Made by a program: the position numbers and the translations under genes. Of a stretch of DNA of 64,000 bases, positions 63,926-64,000 are shown piece after piece. Source of the stretch: Devosia subaequoris (GTDB taxonomy: Bacteria > Pseudomonadota > Alphaproteobacteria > Rhizobiales > Devosiaceae); assembly GCF_014197055.1 (NCBI RefSeq), contig NZ_JACIEW010000011.1, forward strand, positions 16,805-80,804, given 5' to 3'. The first letter of the stretch is position 1; every line of letters begins with the position of its first letter. The notes under the pieces were generated by a model. The model searched no databases. It had not been told where the DNA came from and saw only the letters and a program-made list of their open reading frames with translations.

Positions 63926-64000
63926 AGACCTTGCAGTGACCTACTCTCCCAAGTCTTGAGACTTAGTACCATTGGCGCGGAGGGATTTGACGGTCGAGTT
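63926..64000 (-). rRNA. rrf: 5S ribosomal RNA, 3' part (cut by window edge)
   Basis: The minus strand reads the conserved 3' half of 5S rRNA: AACTCGACCGTCAAATCC, then GTACTAAGTCTCAAGAC, then GGGAGAGTAGGTCACTGC and the pairing end AAGGTCT. The exact 3' end near 63926 is an estimate. The 5' part and the rest of the rRNA operon lie beyond the window. Confidence 0.9.

Noticed and set aside
1..64000. CRISPR arrays, insertion sequences and prophages
   Set aside because: I looked for regular repeats, transposase-like genes and terminal inverted repeats while reading and found none.

Overview
The window reads as a chromosomal segment of an alphaproteobacterium of the order Hyphomicrobiales (Rhizobiales), most like Devosia or a close relative. 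This placement is inferred from gene content: a PodJ-like polarity protein, a TauE/TIGR02186 pair, a Lhr/PdeM repair pair, class I lysyl-tRNA synthetase, the long dCTP deaminase, a SAM-II riboswitch before metZ, an Frc-type sugar transporter with a ROK repressor, and ChvE-GguAB. The sequence is GC-rich, tightly packed and mostly organised in operons with ATGA or TGATG overlaps. I saw no insertion sequence, integrase, CRISPR array or clear pseudogene.

Layout. 1-9.7 kb: the start of a NarL-type response regulator, a large PodJ-like protein, TauE/SafE with TIGR02186, PdeM and the Lhr-like helicase, and an FrcK-like kinase. 9.8-20.7 kb: housekeeping genes (MATE exporter, pyrD, a DUF952 protein, an S24 repressor overlapping an AAC(6')-like acetyltransferase, a DUF2975/HTH pair, class I lysS, a TerB-like protein, a solute-binding protein, metZ under a SAM-II riboswitch, dcd). 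20.8-25.1 kb: frcBCA with a divergent ROK regulator. 25.1-32.6 kb: a LacI-controlled MalEFGK-type importer with a GH2 glycosidase. 32.6-35.9 kb: an MHYT-PAS-GGDEF-EAL protein and a methyltransferase. 35.9-48.7 kb: a nine-gene operon, with a LacI regulator upstream, coding for a Dpp/Opp-type ABC importer, a DUF2264 protein, a 2-hydroxyacid dehydrogenase, an acyltransferase-toroid fusion and a ThuA protein. 48.86 kb: tRNA-Gly(CCC). 49.2-53.7 kb: a GntR regulator divergent from Ldh, Fe-ADH and ALDH genes. 54.1 kb: gamma carbonic anhydrase. 54.8-58.9 kb: chvE-gguA-gguB. 59.3-62.9 kb: an FCD-type GntR regulator and a taurine/nitrate-type ABC transporter. 63.0-64.0 kb: an HNH endonuclease, a strong bidirectional terminator and the 3' part of a 5S rRNA on the minus strand.

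Taken together, the 20-63 kb part is a catabolic region. Five ABC import systems lie within 43 kb, most beside their own regulator, and two carry glycan-handling enzymes. The most interesting items are the nine-gene operon of unknown substrate at 35.9-47.3 kb, and the SAM-II aptamer followed directly by an intrinsic terminator whose 5' arm is complementary to an aptamer strand, suggesting attenuation of metZ. Strong hairpins also recur just downstream of the solute-binding-protein genes.
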